18,620 nucleotides of DNA from Bacillota bacterium. Lineage in GTDB: Bacteria > Bacillota > UBA4882 > UBA8346. Shown piece by piece: positions 6,052-14,302 of this stretch (position 1 is its first letter; every line of letters begins with the position of its first letter). A program made the translations under genes and the position numbers. Location: the NCBI GenBank assembly GCA_023400055.1, contig JAEXFN010000059.1:1-18620 (forward strand), read 5' to 3'. The notes below the pieces were generated by a model. It searched no databases. It was not told the origin of the DNA and was given only the letters and a program-made list of their open reading frames with translations.

Positions 6052-6936
6052 TTGAAAAAGGAAAGTACTTCGCAGTTGGCCTTTCAATTGATCTTGCCTT
6101 CGCTCCTTTGTTTGCTGGCGGTCAACATTTATCCCCCGTTGCATGGTTTATGGCTTAGCTTCCAAGCCCAGGGAATCTTCGACAAGAGCTATCATTTTGT
6201 GGGACTGGACAACTATCGTTTGATTCTCCAGGATCTGGTCTTCTGGGTGGCGCTCCGAAACACGATGGTCTTTACCATCGGGACTGTCGCCGGCAGTTAT
6301 CTGGTGGGTCTGATCATGGCGATCCTGCTGAACCAGAAAATGCGCGGCCGGGGCGTCTTCAGGGCCCTGATCCTGTTGCCGTGGGTGATGCCGACGGTGG
6401 TCATCGCCTATACCTGGAGCTGGATGTTTCATGACCTATTCGGGATCATTAACGTGACCCTCCACCAGCTTGGCTTGATTCAGAAACCGATCTTGTGGTT
6501 GGCCGACCAACGGATGGTGATGGGATCGCTGGTGGCCGTGAATGTCTGGAAAGCTTATCCCTATATGATGGTCGTTTTATTGGCCGGCTTGCAGTCGATT
6601 CCGAAGGATGTTTACGAGGCCGCGGCGATCGACGGGGCTTCGGGCTGGAAACAGTTTACCGCGATTACTTTCCCGCTATTGCGGCCGCTGACCCAAGTCT
6701 GTACTTTATATATGTTTATTTGGACTTTCAACTACTTTGACCTGGTTTATCTGATGACCGGGGGCGGCCCGGGTTATGCCAGCCATGTTCTGGCTACCTA
6801 TTCTTATGAGAAGGCGTTCGGCGCCTCCGATTACGGTCTGGCGACCAGTTCTTCCGTGATCATGCTGATCATGTTGGCGGTAATGATGGCGGTTTATCTC
6901 CGTATCGGCGATCGTTCCGCGGCGACTTCCAAATAA
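6052..6936 (+). CDS. ABC sugar transporter permease, MalF type (CUT1)
   Basis: Inner-membrane permease of about 294 residues, partner of the MalG-type subunit at 3729-4571. The first segment (LAFQLILPSLLCLLAVNIYP) and the early FVGLDNYRLILQD motif are characteristic of the MalF/UgpA side of CUT1 systems. The EAA loop YEAAAIDGASGWKQFTAITF lies near residues 188-207. The TTG at 6052 is preferred, with AAGGAG (6038-6043) eight bases upstream; a GTG at 6043 overlaps that site. The cupin gene follows after 24 bases. No ATPase gene is linked. Confidence 0.93.
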   Translation: MKKESTSQLAFQLILPSLLCLLAVNIYPPLHGLWLSFQAQGIFDKSYHFVGLDNYRLILQDLVFWVALRNTMVFTIGTVAGSYLVGLIMAILLNQKMRGRGVFRALILLPWVMPTVVIAYTWSWMFHDLFGIINVTLHQLGLIQKPILWLADQRMVMGSLVAVNVWKAYPYMMVVLLAGLQSIPKDVYEAAAIDGASGWKQFTAITFPLLRPLTQVCTLYMFIWTFNYFDLVYLMTGGGPGYASHVLATYSYEKAFGASDYGLATSSSVIMLIMLAVMMAVYLRIGDRSAATSK

Positions 6937-6960
6937 ATGATATCCGGGGGAGGAATGGCG

Positions 6961-7308
6961 ATGGAAAAAGTGGTGGTAATTAAACCCGAGCAAGTGATGG
7001 GCGACGGCTGGAAGATATTCTTTAACGGTGAGGGACTGGTCAAGATCTTCTTTAAAAGTGAACGGTTGACCATGGCCCAGTTTGAGTTGCTGCCGGGCAA
7101 GAGCCTGAATGAGGATGTCCACCCCGATGGGGATGAGGGTTATTATATCGCCGCCGGAATCTGCACGGTGATCTTGCCGGAGCTCAATGAAATTTATGAA
7201 GTCCATGAAGGCGAACTGTTCTATATCCCGGCCGGGGTCAGGCATATCGCGATGAATGCGCATGGTTTGCCCGCCAAAGTGATCGCGGCCATCGCGCCGC
7301 AGGCTTGA
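6961..7308 (+). CDS. Small single-domain cupin protein
   Basis: Protein of 115 residues with a conserved cupin barrel. Motif 1 runs from G46 to G66, with H54 and E59 as likely metal ligands; the usual second His is Asp56. Motif 2 is GELFYIPAGVRHIAMN (84-99), with H95 the third likely ligand. The ATG at 6961 has GGGGGAGG at 6946-6953 seven bases upstream; earlier in-frame ATGs at 6937 and 6955 precede or crowd that site. It lies between the MalF-type permease and the glycoside hydrolase. Small cupins in sugar operons include isomerases, epimerases, lyases and sugar-binding regulators of enzyme activity; I cannot choose among these. Confidence 0.85.
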   Translation: MEKVVVIKPEQVMGDGWKIFFNGEGLVKIFFKSERLTMAQFELLPGKSLNEDVHPDGDEGYYIAAGICTVILPELNEIYEVHEGELFYIPAGVRHIAMNAHGLPAKVIAAIAPQA

Positions 7309-7356
7309 CCGGACCAAAGGACGCTCGCGATTCAATATACTTATGGAGGAACTGCA

Positions 7357-10300
7357 ATGATTAAGAGGCTGTTGGAAGGGATGGCTTTATCGGAAGAGGA
7401 TTTTCGAAAGCCGGGGCGGGAATTCGGGATTATGCCGTTTTGGATGTTCAACTCCAAACAGGAGCGCGCCGAGATCAAGCGCCAGTTGCTGGAGTTTAAG
7501 GATAAATTCATTCCCGGGTTTTTTATTCACGGCCGTTACGGACTGCTCGATCCCTATCTTTCGCCGGCGTGGTTCGAACATGTCGAAGAGGTCTGCCGCC
7601 AAGCGGGGGAGATGGGGCTCTCGGTTTGGATCTATGACGAATACAACTGGCCCAGCGGTTCGGCCGGGCTGCAGGTGACTCAGGATTTTCCCGAGCTTTG
7701 TCAGCGTTTTATCCAACTGGTGGAGACCAAGGCGGTCGGCCCGACGTTTACCTTTTTAAAGTCCACCGACGCCCGCTATTTGGACACCGATAACGGAACC
7801 CTGCTGGCGGTGATGGCCGTTCCCATCGTCCGGGGCGAGAAAGACTGGAGCCGGATGATCAACCTGAACCGGTTGATCTCCTTCAACAACCAGATCGCCC
7901 CGTGGGAAGTCCCCGCTGGCGAATGGTCCGTGCTTCATTTCATCGAAAAAACCGCGCCGTGGTACATCGACGCGCTCAACCCCGCGGCCGTCGATAAGTT
8001 TATCGAATACACCCATGAGAAATATGCGGCGAAGGTTGGCAAGTATTTCGGGACGGTCATCCCCGGGTTTTATACCGACGAACCGGCCATGTATTATTAT
8101 CAGGTTTTCCTGGATACCGCCACCGTCCCTTGGACCAAGGATCTGTTGCCACTTTTCCACCACCGGAACGGTTACGACCTTCGGGCAGAACTGCCGTCGC
8201 TCTTTTTTGACGTTAATGAGCGGACCAGCCAGGTCCGTTACGACTTCTGGTCCACTATGACCGACCGTTACGCCGCGACCTTTTATAAAAAGATTAGCGA
8301 CTGGTGTCACCGCCATCAGCTGATCTTCACCGGGCACATCTTATTCGAGGAATGGCTCAGGTTGGCCACCCGCTGTGAGGGAAACATCTTTAAGCATCTG
8401 AAGCATCTGGACCTGGTAGGCGTGGACCATATTTTCCCGGCGCTCGGTTCCGAACAGCGCCCCGATCTGCATGTGGCTCTCAAAGCGGCCAGTTCGGTGG
8501 CTCACTTTACCGGCAGCAAACGGGTGCTCTGCGAATCGCTGGCCGGTTGCGGCTGGGGCGTTACCATGCGGGATATGAAGGCGGTGGCCGATTGGGAATA
8601 CGTGCTGGGTGTCAACCTCTTTAACCCGCATGGCGGCCATTATTCGATCGAAGGGGACCGCAAACGGGATTTTCCGCCCTGCCAGTTTTATCAGGAATCG
8701 TGGTGGCGTTATTACGGCAATTTTTCCGAATATATTGCCAGAATGAGCTATCTGCTGACTGGGGATGAGCACCGGCCGGAGATCGGGATCGTTTATCCGG
8801 TGGCGAGCTTCTGGCAGAATTACACTCCCCAAACGCATAACAAGATCAGTGATACCATCGAGACGGACCTGGCCTACCTGACCGACCTCCTGCTCCGGTT
8901 GCACCTGGAGTTCGATTTCATCGACAGCGATACCTTGGCCGAGGCTGCGGTCGACGACGGCCGGCTGCGGATCGGCGCCGAAACCTATGCCGTGCTCGTC
9001 CTGCCCCCGGTTACCATGTTGCATAAAAGTTCGATCGCCAAGATTCAGGAGTTGCTGGACGAGAGCGGCAAGGTGGTAGCTTTTACGTTGCTCCCCACCG
9101 ATTCCGAAACGGTTCCGCTGGATCCGGAAGTCCTGGAATTTGTACGCGGTAATTTTCAGGTCGATCCGCTCCAAATGATAGACCGTTTTAAGCAGGACCA
9201 ACTGGCTACGGTAGTACAACGTTGCAAACTGCCGGGTGGCGGGATTACCTGTTATATCAGCAACAATGGTTTGGCCCAGACCCGGCCCAAGGAGCTGATT
9301 GGCCGGACGCTCCATTCTTTCCTTAAGCCGGGAATCGAGATCTCCGACGAAACTATCTTCTGCTATCACTACCGCAAGGACGGAAAGGAGATTTTCTTTC
9401 TGATCAATACCACCGATCAACCAAGGTCAGTGAATGTTACATTTCCATCCTCCGGTATCCCGGAGCTGTGGGACCCCGATACCGGTATAGTCGAAACCGC
9501 CGCGATATATCGCAATGAAGTTGGGAAGACCGAGTTCCCTTTGGAAATGTGGCCTTACCGCTCGCTCTTCGTTACTTTGCGGTCCTATCGGGAACAGACC
9601 CATCTCGAATCTTCGGAATTGCAAGTCGAATCGGTCAGTCCGTCCGAAGTCCGGCTTTATTCGCCGCACGGAGGAGGAACGGCATTAATCCATTGGGCCG
9701 GGGGAAACCGGGAATTTGTAGCGCCATCCCAGCCCCGGCTGGAAACGATCGATCTCTCGGAAGGCTGGGAATTCACTCCCGAGGGAGCGAATGTTCTTCT
9801 CAGCGATGAATGGCGTTTCATGATCGATCCGCTGGAAACCGGCCTTGGCGACGGTTATCAGCTTCAAGGCTTTGATGACCGGGGTTGGCCCATTGTCTCC
9901 GAAGGGGCCTGGACCCGGGTGGCTCCGGCGTCTCTATTACAGCCGGTCCAATACCCGTTGGCGGTTTGGTACCGTGCCACCGTGGACTTTGCGGCGCTGC
10001 CCGACGATTTCCGGCTCCTGATGGATGGCTTCCGGGGCGAGTATACGGTCTATTTGAATGGAAAAGAAGTCAACGAACTGCCCGAAGTTTCCAAGATAGA
10101 CAGCCAGATGCGGGAGATCCGTTTGACTCCATCCGTTACCCTGGGTAAAAATACCGTGGCTATCCGGCTGGTGGTAGCGGATGAAGCGGGCGGCATCACC
10201 GATAAGGTCAAGTTTTTGGGGACATTTGCCCTGATCCGCGAGGCCGCAACGGGTGAATTCCGACTGGCCGCCCAACCGGGCAGGTTGGAGGAGGCGGATT

Positions 10301-10629
10301 GGACCGCCGGCGGATTCCCCTTTTACTCGGGAACCGGACAATTTAGCAAGGAGTTTGAGCTTAGCTCCGATTACTTGGAGAAAAAATTGCTGCTGGAAGT
10401 GGATTGTTATGACGGCGTCCTGGAAGTTGAATTCAATGGCCGGACGTTCCCGACCCGGCTCTGGGGCCCGTATCTCTTTGACCTTTCGCCGGCGGCCCGC
10501 GACGGAATGAACCAGCTGAAGCTGAAAGTGACCAATACTCCGGCCAACCTTTTTAAGGGCGAGATCAAACCGTCGGGGATACGCACCGCCCGGATTGTCC
10601 CCCATCACCGTTACATCATTCGAAAATAA
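7357..10629 (+). CDS. GH106-like glycoside hydrolase, probably cytosolic
   Basis: A multidomain protein of 1090 residues resembling GH106 (alpha-L-rhamnosidase) and related uncharacterised glycosyl hydrolases. About residues 20-470 form the TIM-barrel-like part with family-style motifs: MPFWMFN, GFFIHGRYGLLDPYLS, YDEYNWPSG (93-101), GFYTDEPAMYY (237-247, D241/E242), and CESLAGCGWG (392-401, E393). A glutamine-amidotransferase-like fold follows (about 475-605), then a beta-sandwich, and two jelly-roll sugar-binding-like domains (about 794-940 and 971-1085). I see no signal peptide, so it would cleave imported oligosaccharides inside the cell. The ATG at 7357 follows GGAGG at 7344-7348. It closes the operon, with a terminator about 100 bases on. 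The barrel acids listed are candidates only; the substrate (rhamnoside or another plant-type sugar) is inferred. Confidence 0.82.
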   Translation: MIKRLLEGMALSEEDFRKPGREFGIMPFWMFNSKQERAEIKRQLLEFKDKFIPGFFIHGRYGLLDPYLSPAWFEHVEEVCRQAGEMGLSVWIYDEYNWPSGSAGLQVTQDFPELCQRFIQLVETKAVGPTFTFLKSTDARYLDTDNGTLLAVMAVPIVRGEKDWSRMINLNRLISFNNQIAPWEVPAGEWSVLHFIEKTAPWYIDALNPAAVDKFIEYTHEKYAAKVGKYFGTVIPGFYTDEPAMYYYQVFLDTATVPWTKDLLPLFHHRNGYDLRAELPSLFFDVNERTSQVRYDFWSTMTDRYAATFYKKISDWCHRHQLIFTGHILFEEWLRLATRCEGNIFKHLKHLDLVGVDHIFPALGSEQRPDLHVALKAASSVAHFTGSKRVLCESLAGCGWGVTMRDMKAVADWEYVLGVNLFNPHGGHYSIEGDRKRDFPPCQFYQESWWRYYGNFSEYIARMSYLLTGDEHRPEIGIVYPVASFWQNYTPQTHNKISDTIETDLAYLTDLLLRLHLEFDFIDSDTLAEAAVDDGRLRIGAETYAVLVLPPVTMLHKSSIAKIQELLDESGKVVAFTLLPTDSETVPLDPEVLEFVRGNFQVDPLQMIDRFKQDQLATVVQRCKLPGGGITCYISNNGLAQTRPKELIGRTLHSFLKPGIEISDETIFCYHYRKDGKEIFFLINTTDQPRSVNVTFPSSGIPELWDPDTGIVETAAIYRNEVGKTEFPLEMWPYRSLFVTLRSYREQTHLESSELQVESVSPSEVRLYSPHGGGTALIHWAGGNREFVAPSQPRLETIDLSEGWEFTPEGANVLLSDEWRFMIDPLETGLGDGYQLQGFDDRGWPIVSEGAWTRVAPASLLQPVQYPLAVWYRATVDFAALPDDFRLLMDGFRGEYTVYLNGKEVNELPEVSKIDSQMREIRLTPSVTLGKNTVAIRLVVADEAGGITDKVKFLGTFALIREAATGEFRLAAQPGRLEEADWTAGGFPFYSGTGQFSKEFELSSDYLEKKLLLEVDCYDGVLEVEFNGRTFPTRLWGPYLFDLSPAARDGMNQLKLKVTNTPANLFKGEIKPSGIRTARIVPHHRYIIRK

Positions 10630-10672
10630 CGGCGCTGCGGACGATTCAGGAATTACCGGCGTTTGTTGCAAT

Positions 10673-10693
10673 GATAGACGATAGACGATAGAC
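10673..10693. repeat. Three tandem copies of GATAGAC
   Basis: The heptamer GATAGAC occurs three times head to tail between the hydrolase stop and the terminator, followed by a diverged GATGGGC. It spans 21 bp in total. I see no function. Confidence 0.8.
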
Positions 10694-10728
10694 GATGGGC
10701 TCCGGTCGCTGGTTGGCTAGGCGTGACG

Positions 10729-10763
10729 AGGCAGGCAGGCTGGTAAGGCCGCCTGCCTTTTTT
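10729..10763 (+). terminator. Rho-independent terminator after the hydrolase
   Basis: AGGCAGGC (10729-10736) pairs with GCCTGCCT (10751-10758). Inside it GGCT (10738-10741) pairs with GGCC (10747-10750) past a single bulged A, leaving a five-base loop. Six T residues follow (10758-10763). It ends the LacI-led operon and separates it from the aldolase gene. Confidence 0.88.
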
Positions 10764-10870
10764 GTCCTCTGGGGTTGAAACGATCGCCCGAGAATTGGAA
10801 TGACAAGGGAAATCCGCTGCGAACGGATGATTATTTTAAAACATCTTTCAAGGGGTGTTATTTATTCACG

Positions 10871-10954
10871 ATGGATGTAGTGAACGAGTTATTGGCAGAC
10901 ATCCCGATTCCGAGAATGGTTAAGATCGGGCATCCTTTCCAAGACCGAAATTGA
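10871..10954 (+). pseudogene. N-terminal remnant resembling a lactate-racemase-family (DUF2088) protein
   Basis: A 27-codon frame starts MDVVNELLADIPIPRMVKIG and stops at TGA 10952-10954. It follows AAGGGGTG (10850-10857). The DIPIPRMVK segment resembles the start of nickel-dependent lactate-racemase-like (LarA/DUF2088) proteins, in which a long catalytic domain follows; here nothing comparable continues in any frame before the aldolase gene. The likely reading is a deletion remnant with the body lost. The alternative, a chance or genuine small frame, cannot be excluded from so few residues. The family assignment is from memory of the motif. Confidence 0.4.
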
Positions 10955-11062
10955 AAGTACCCAAAATCACGGCAGGAAAAGCGACCCAGCTCCAGAATAG
11001 AATAACTGTCTGGCATGGACCGGCGCCTTGAAGAAGGCGGGATTTCGGGAGGAGGATTCGAT

Positions 11063-11962
11063 TTGTTGCAAGGAATATTTACGCCGATGATTACCATCTT
11101 TGATGCCGAGGGCCGCTTGGATTTTCAAGGAAACGAACGGCTCATCGACCGGTTGATCGAGAACGGGGTGGACGGGATCCTCTTTCTGGGCAGCATCGGG
11201 GAGTTCTTCAACCTCAGCATGGCCGAGAAGCGGGCGATGGTGGATTTCGCCGTGCGGACGGTGGGGAAACGGGCGGCGGTGCTGATCGGGACCGGCGGGA
11301 CGGTCGTCGCTGAAGTCGTCGAACTGACTCAGTATGCTCAAAAAGCCGGCGCCGATTACACGGTGGCGATCTCGCCTTACTATTTCAAGCTCGATGAGGA
11401 GAGCATTTACCGCTACTACGCCGAGATCGCCCGGTCAAGCGATCTGCCCTTGCTGCTTTATAACTTCCCGGACCGGACGGCGATGGACCTGAGTCCCCAG
11501 CTCGTGCTGAAGCTGGCCAAAGATTTTCCGAACATCGTGGGAATCAAGGATACCGTCGATAATATCAGCCATACCCGGAAACTGATCCGGACGGTCAAAA
11601 GCGAACGGCCCGATTTCGCGGTTTTCTCGGGGTTCGACGAATATTTCATCCCCAACCTGATGGCCGGCGGCGACGGTTTGATCGGCGGCCTCACCAACCT
11701 GGCTCCGCAGCTGTTTGTCCAGCTGTACGGGGCATACCGTGCCAAGGACCTGGCGACCGTGGCGGAATTGCAGGAGCGGATGAATGGACTGATGGCCCTT
11801 TATGACGTATCGCAACCCTTTGTAAGCGCCATCAAGGCGGCGGCCGCCTGTATCGTCGGAGGCATCTCACCGCTGGCCCGGAAACCGGCGGGAGCGTTGA
11901 ACGATGAACAGCTGAGGCGGGTGCGGGATATCCTCGCCCGGGCCGGCCTGATCCAGGGATGA
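11063..11962 (+). CDS. DapA-superfamily lyase/aldolase (2-keto-acid aldolase-like)
   Basis: Class I aldolase-type TIM barrel of about 299 residues, the family's normal length. GSIGEF (43-48) matches the substrate carboxylate motif, Y133 (LLYNFP) is the expected proton-relay tyrosine, and K162 (VGIKDTVDN) is the Schiff-base lysine. The superfamily cleaves or condenses pyruvate: dihydrodipicolinate synthase, N-acetylneuraminate lyase, and 2-keto-3-deoxy sugar-acid aldolases. In this sugar locus the last group is most likely, by inference. I chose TTG at 11063 because AGGAGG (11050-11055) precedes it by seven bases and the protein then begins MLQGIFTPMIT as relatives do; ATG 11015 adds 16 odd residues. 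It lies between two terminators and so is probably a monocistronic unit; I see no convincing promoter in 10764-11062. Confidence 0.88.
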   Translation: MLQGIFTPMITIFDAEGRLDFQGNERLIDRLIENGVDGILFLGSIGEFFNLSMAEKRAMVDFAVRTVGKRAAVLIGTGGTVVAEVVELTQYAQKAGADYTVAISPYYFKLDEESIYRYYAEIARSSDLPLLLYNFPDRTAMDLSPQLVLKLAKDFPNIVGIKDTVDNISHTRKLIRTVKSERPDFAVFSGFDEYFIPNLMAGGDGLIGGLTNLAPQLFVQLYGAYRAKDLATVAELQERMNGLMALYDVSQPFVSAIKAAAACIVGGISPLARKPAGALNDEQLRRVRDILARAGLIQG

Positions 11963-12092
11963 TCGGGTTTGGATTGGGTATGGGACAATAGTTGACAGCA
12001 TCGAGAAGTGGGGATCGGCCAGCCGGAGAGAAGACCGTTCTTGCAGCCAGGAATTAGTTCCCTGAAAAAATAAATGAATTGGACGTTTGGAG

Positions 12093-12117
12093 ACTTCCGA
12101 GAGATCGGAAGTTTTTT
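12093..12117 (+). terminator. Rho-independent terminator after the aldolase gene
   Basis: ACTTCCGA (12093-12100) and TCGGAAGT (12105-12112) form a perfect 8-bp stem with loop GAGA, running into six T residues (12112-12117). It lies 131 bases after the aldolase stop and before the promoter of the second transporter. Confidence 0.85.
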
Positions 12118-12169
12118 ATTTGGGATTCTTCCGACTGTTTTCTCCGAGAAGCAAAGGGAGAATTGTAAC

Positions 12170-12187
12170 CGATTCATTAAAGAATCG
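12170..12187. promoter_or_regulatory. Inverted repeat just upstream of the second-operon promoter
   Basis: CGATTC and GAATCG flank ATTAAA. The repeat lies 13 bases before the -35 box, a position suited to an activator such as an AraC-family protein or another regulator. The adjoining TGTAACCG (12164-12171) weakly recalls a LacI-type half-site. No direct evidence for binding. Confidence 0.35.
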
Positions 12188-12200
12188 TAAAAAATGAAAA

Positions 12201-12229
12201 TTGTAGGTTCGCCCCAAAGTATATACAAT
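12201..12229 (+). promoter_or_regulatory. Putative promoter of the LplB/YtcP/LplA-type operon
   Basis: TTGTAG (12201-12206) and TACAAT (12224-12229) are spaced by 17 bases. The -10 matches consensus at five of six positions; the -35 is weak, which suits an activator-dependent promoter. The leader to the GTG at 12306 is about 70 bases. Confidence 0.5.
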
Positions 12230-12305
12230 GAAACCAGGATTTTGATGAAAATGAAATCCCACCGCTGCTCAGGCATTGAACTAACGGAAGAAAAGAGGGT
12301 GCGAT

Positions 12306-13280
12306 GTGGCTTCGGAAATCGAGATGCTTACCGGGGAAAAAGGCCGTCCAAACTATCAAAACAGTAAACTAAAGAGCTATTGGCGGAACAATTATCAATA
12401 CTACCTGATTCTGTTGCCTCCGCTCCTGTTTTATCTGATATTCAAGTACATTCCGATGCATGGCCTACTGATCGCTTTCAAGGATTACAATTTTATCACC
12501 GGGGTGTGGCAAAGTCCCTGGGTCGGCCTGGACGTCTTCAAGGAAGTATTTCACGATCACAGCTTTTGGGTAGCATTTTTTAACACGATCTGGCTGAACT
12601 TCCTGACGTTGATCCTCGGGTTCCCCATCCCGATCATCCTGGCGCTGTTTTTGAATGAAATTAACCACAGCGGGCTTAAACGGCTGGTGCAATCCATCTC
12701 CTACTTGCCGCACTTCATTTCTTGGGTGATTATTTACGGGTTAATCCTGGCTTTCTTGACTCCCCAAACCGGCCTGGTTAACGTGTTGCTGAAGCATTTG
12801 GGGTTCAAAGAAATCAATTTTTTATTTCATAAAGGCTGGTGGGTATGCATCTACCTGCTCTCGTTCATCTGGAAAGAGGTCGGGTGGTCGGCCATCATTT
12901 ATCTGGCGGCGTTAACCGCCATCGACCCGCAATTGTATGAGGCCGCCGCGCTGGATGGCGCCGGCAGGATGAAATGCATGTGGCATGTGACGCTTCCCGG
13001 CATCAAGGGCACGATTATCATCATGTTGCTTTTGAATATCGGCAAAATGATGAGCATCGGCTTCGACCAGCCTTACAACTTGCAAAATGTGATGGTCAAC
13101 GATGTTTCCAGCGTCCTCAGTACCTATATTTATGATATGGGATTAATCCGGGCCCGGTTCAGCTTTTCGGCCGCAGTCGGACTGTTCCAGTCGCTGATCA
13201 ACTTCAGCTTGTTGCTGGGAGCCGACCGGTTCGCCAAGCTATTGGGAGAGGAAGGATTTTTCGGAGGTGGCCGACAATGA
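12306..13280 (+). CDS. ABC transporter permease, LplB type
   Basis: Permease of 324 residues with the LplB/YteP signature near the N-terminus (LILLPPLLFYLIFKYIPMHG, then LLIAFKDYN). In characterised relatives this family imports complex oligosaccharides. Further membrane segments follow, and the EAA loop YEAAALDGAGRMKCMWHVTL lies near residues 211-230. The GTG at 12306 has GAGGG (12295-12299) six bases upstream; the in-frame ATG at 12324 has no comparable site. Its TGA overlaps the next gene's ATG (13277-13280), showing translational coupling. No ATPase is encoded nearby. Confidence 0.92.
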   Translation: MASEIEMLTGEKGRPNYQNSKLKSYWRNNYQYYLILLPPLLFYLIFKYIPMHGLLIAFKDYNFITGVWQSPWVGLDVFKEVFHDHSFWVAFFNTIWLNFLTLILGFPIPIILALFLNEINHSGLKRLVQSISYLPHFISWVIIYGLILAFLTPQTGLVNVLLKHLGFKEINFLFHKGWWVCIYLLSFIWKEVGWSAIIYLAALTAIDPQLYEAAALDGAGRMKCMWHVTLPGIKGTIIIMLLLNIGKMMSIGFDQPYNLQNVMVNDVSSVLSTYIYDMGLIRARFSFSAAVGLFQSLINFSLLLGADRFAKLLGEEGFFGGGRQ

Positions 13281-14155
13281 AACCGAACCTAACCGCGGGG
13301 AGCAGAACTTTTCAGATTATCAACTATACCGTGATGTTCATCTTATGTTTGACATTTATCTACCCGTTCATTTATACCTTGGCGGTTTCCCTGAGCGACG
13401 CTGAGCATATCCTGGAAGGCAGCGTGTTTCTATTTCCCAAAGGATTTACGTTCTCGGCTTACCGGGCGGTTTTGAGCGACCGCGGTCTGTTGCATTCGTT
13501 GTTTTTTACCTCAATGCTTACGGTATGCGGAGTGGCCGCCAGCATCATCATGACGACACTGGCGGCGTATCCGCTGTCCCGGACGGGATTGAGAGGGACT
13601 GGTATCGTTTTGCGGCTGATCGTCTTCACAATGTATTTTAATGGTGGAATCATCCCCACCTACTTGCTGGTCAAGAACTTGGGACTGCTCGATACCATGG
13701 GCGCTTTGATCTGGCCCGATGTGATCCAGACGTTTCTGTTGATCATTATGATCAGTTATTTCCGGGGCATCCCGGTGGAGCTGGAGGAAGCGGCCAAAGT
13801 CGAGGGCTGCAGCAACTTCGGAATTTTGGTCAAGATCATCGTACCACTGGCCAAACCGGTCATTGCGACCCTGGTGATTTATTACGCCGTATCCTATTGG
13901 AATATGTTTCAGCAAGCGTTGATGTATATTCAGAGTCCCGGCAAATATACGCTGCAGATCAAGTTATATCAGGTATTGAACGTCTTCCAGCAAGATCTGA
14001 CCAATTCGTTGGATGCCGCGTCCGCCAAGGCGGTGCTGCCGGAGAACCTCAAAGGAGCGATGGTGCTGGTAACCGCCGTCCCGATCTTATTTGTTTATCC
14101 GTGGCTCCAAAAATATTTTATCAAGGGGGTGACCATCGGCTCATTAAAGGGTTAA
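13277..14155 (+). CDS. ABC transporter permease, YtcP/LplC type
   Basis: Second permease of the LplB/YtcP pair, 292 residues. The start resembles YtcP proteins (a short polar lead, then INYTVMFILCLTFIYPFIYT and LAVSLSD), and the EAA loop EEAAKVEGCSNFGILVKIIV lies near residues 170-189, with the membrane segments expected on either side. ATG 13277 overlaps the previous stop by four bases and has GGAGGT at 13263-13268. In Bacillus subtilis YtcP/YteP-type proteins are linked to rhamnogalacturonan-derived sugar uptake; that role is suggested here by context only. Confidence 0.92.
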   Translation: MKPNLTAGSRTFQIINYTVMFILCLTFIYPFIYTLAVSLSDAEHILEGSVFLFPKGFTFSAYRAVLSDRGLLHSLFFTSMLTVCGVAASIIMTTLAAYPLSRTGLRGTGIVLRLIVFTMYFNGGIIPTYLLVKNLGLLDTMGALIWPDVIQTFLLIIMISYFRGIPVELEEAAKVEGCSNFGILVKIIVPLAKPVIATLVIYYAVSYWNMFQQALMYIQSPGKYTLQIKLYQVLNVFQQDLTNSLDAASAKAVLPENLKGAMVLVTAVPILFVYPWLQKYFIKGVTIGSLKG

Positions 14156-14191
14156 CCAATTATGCGGGGCGATACTTATTTTGACCTCGAC

Positions 14192-14230
14192 CCGGCAAGT
14201 AAGTTCCAATGATCCTTTTTTACTCGCCGG
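14192..14230 (+). promoter_or_regulatory. Intercistronic hairpin before the second binding-protein gene
   Basis: CCGGCAAGTAA (14192-14202) pairs with TTACTCGCCGG (14220-14230) with one A/C mismatch and a 17-base loop. No T-run follows the stem. It lies between the permease pair and the binding protein, a position similar to the hairpin at 4617-4670, and may be an RNA processing or stability element or a weak attenuator. Confidence 0.5.
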
Positions 14231-14302
14231 TTCCAAGTTGAACTCGAAGCATGAGCGTCATGCATTTGCATTACCGGCTGAAACGAAACGAAGGAGGAGT
14301 TT

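Noticed and set aside
8341..9420. Minus-strand open frame of 359 codons opposite the hydrolase
   Set aside because: Antisense shadow of a conserved gene, with no recognisable domain and no ribosome site.
10764..11062. Promoter for the aldolase gene
   Set aside because: TTGAAA at 10775 has no acceptable -10 at the right distance, and the AT-rich stretch near 10830 lacks a -35, so none is called.
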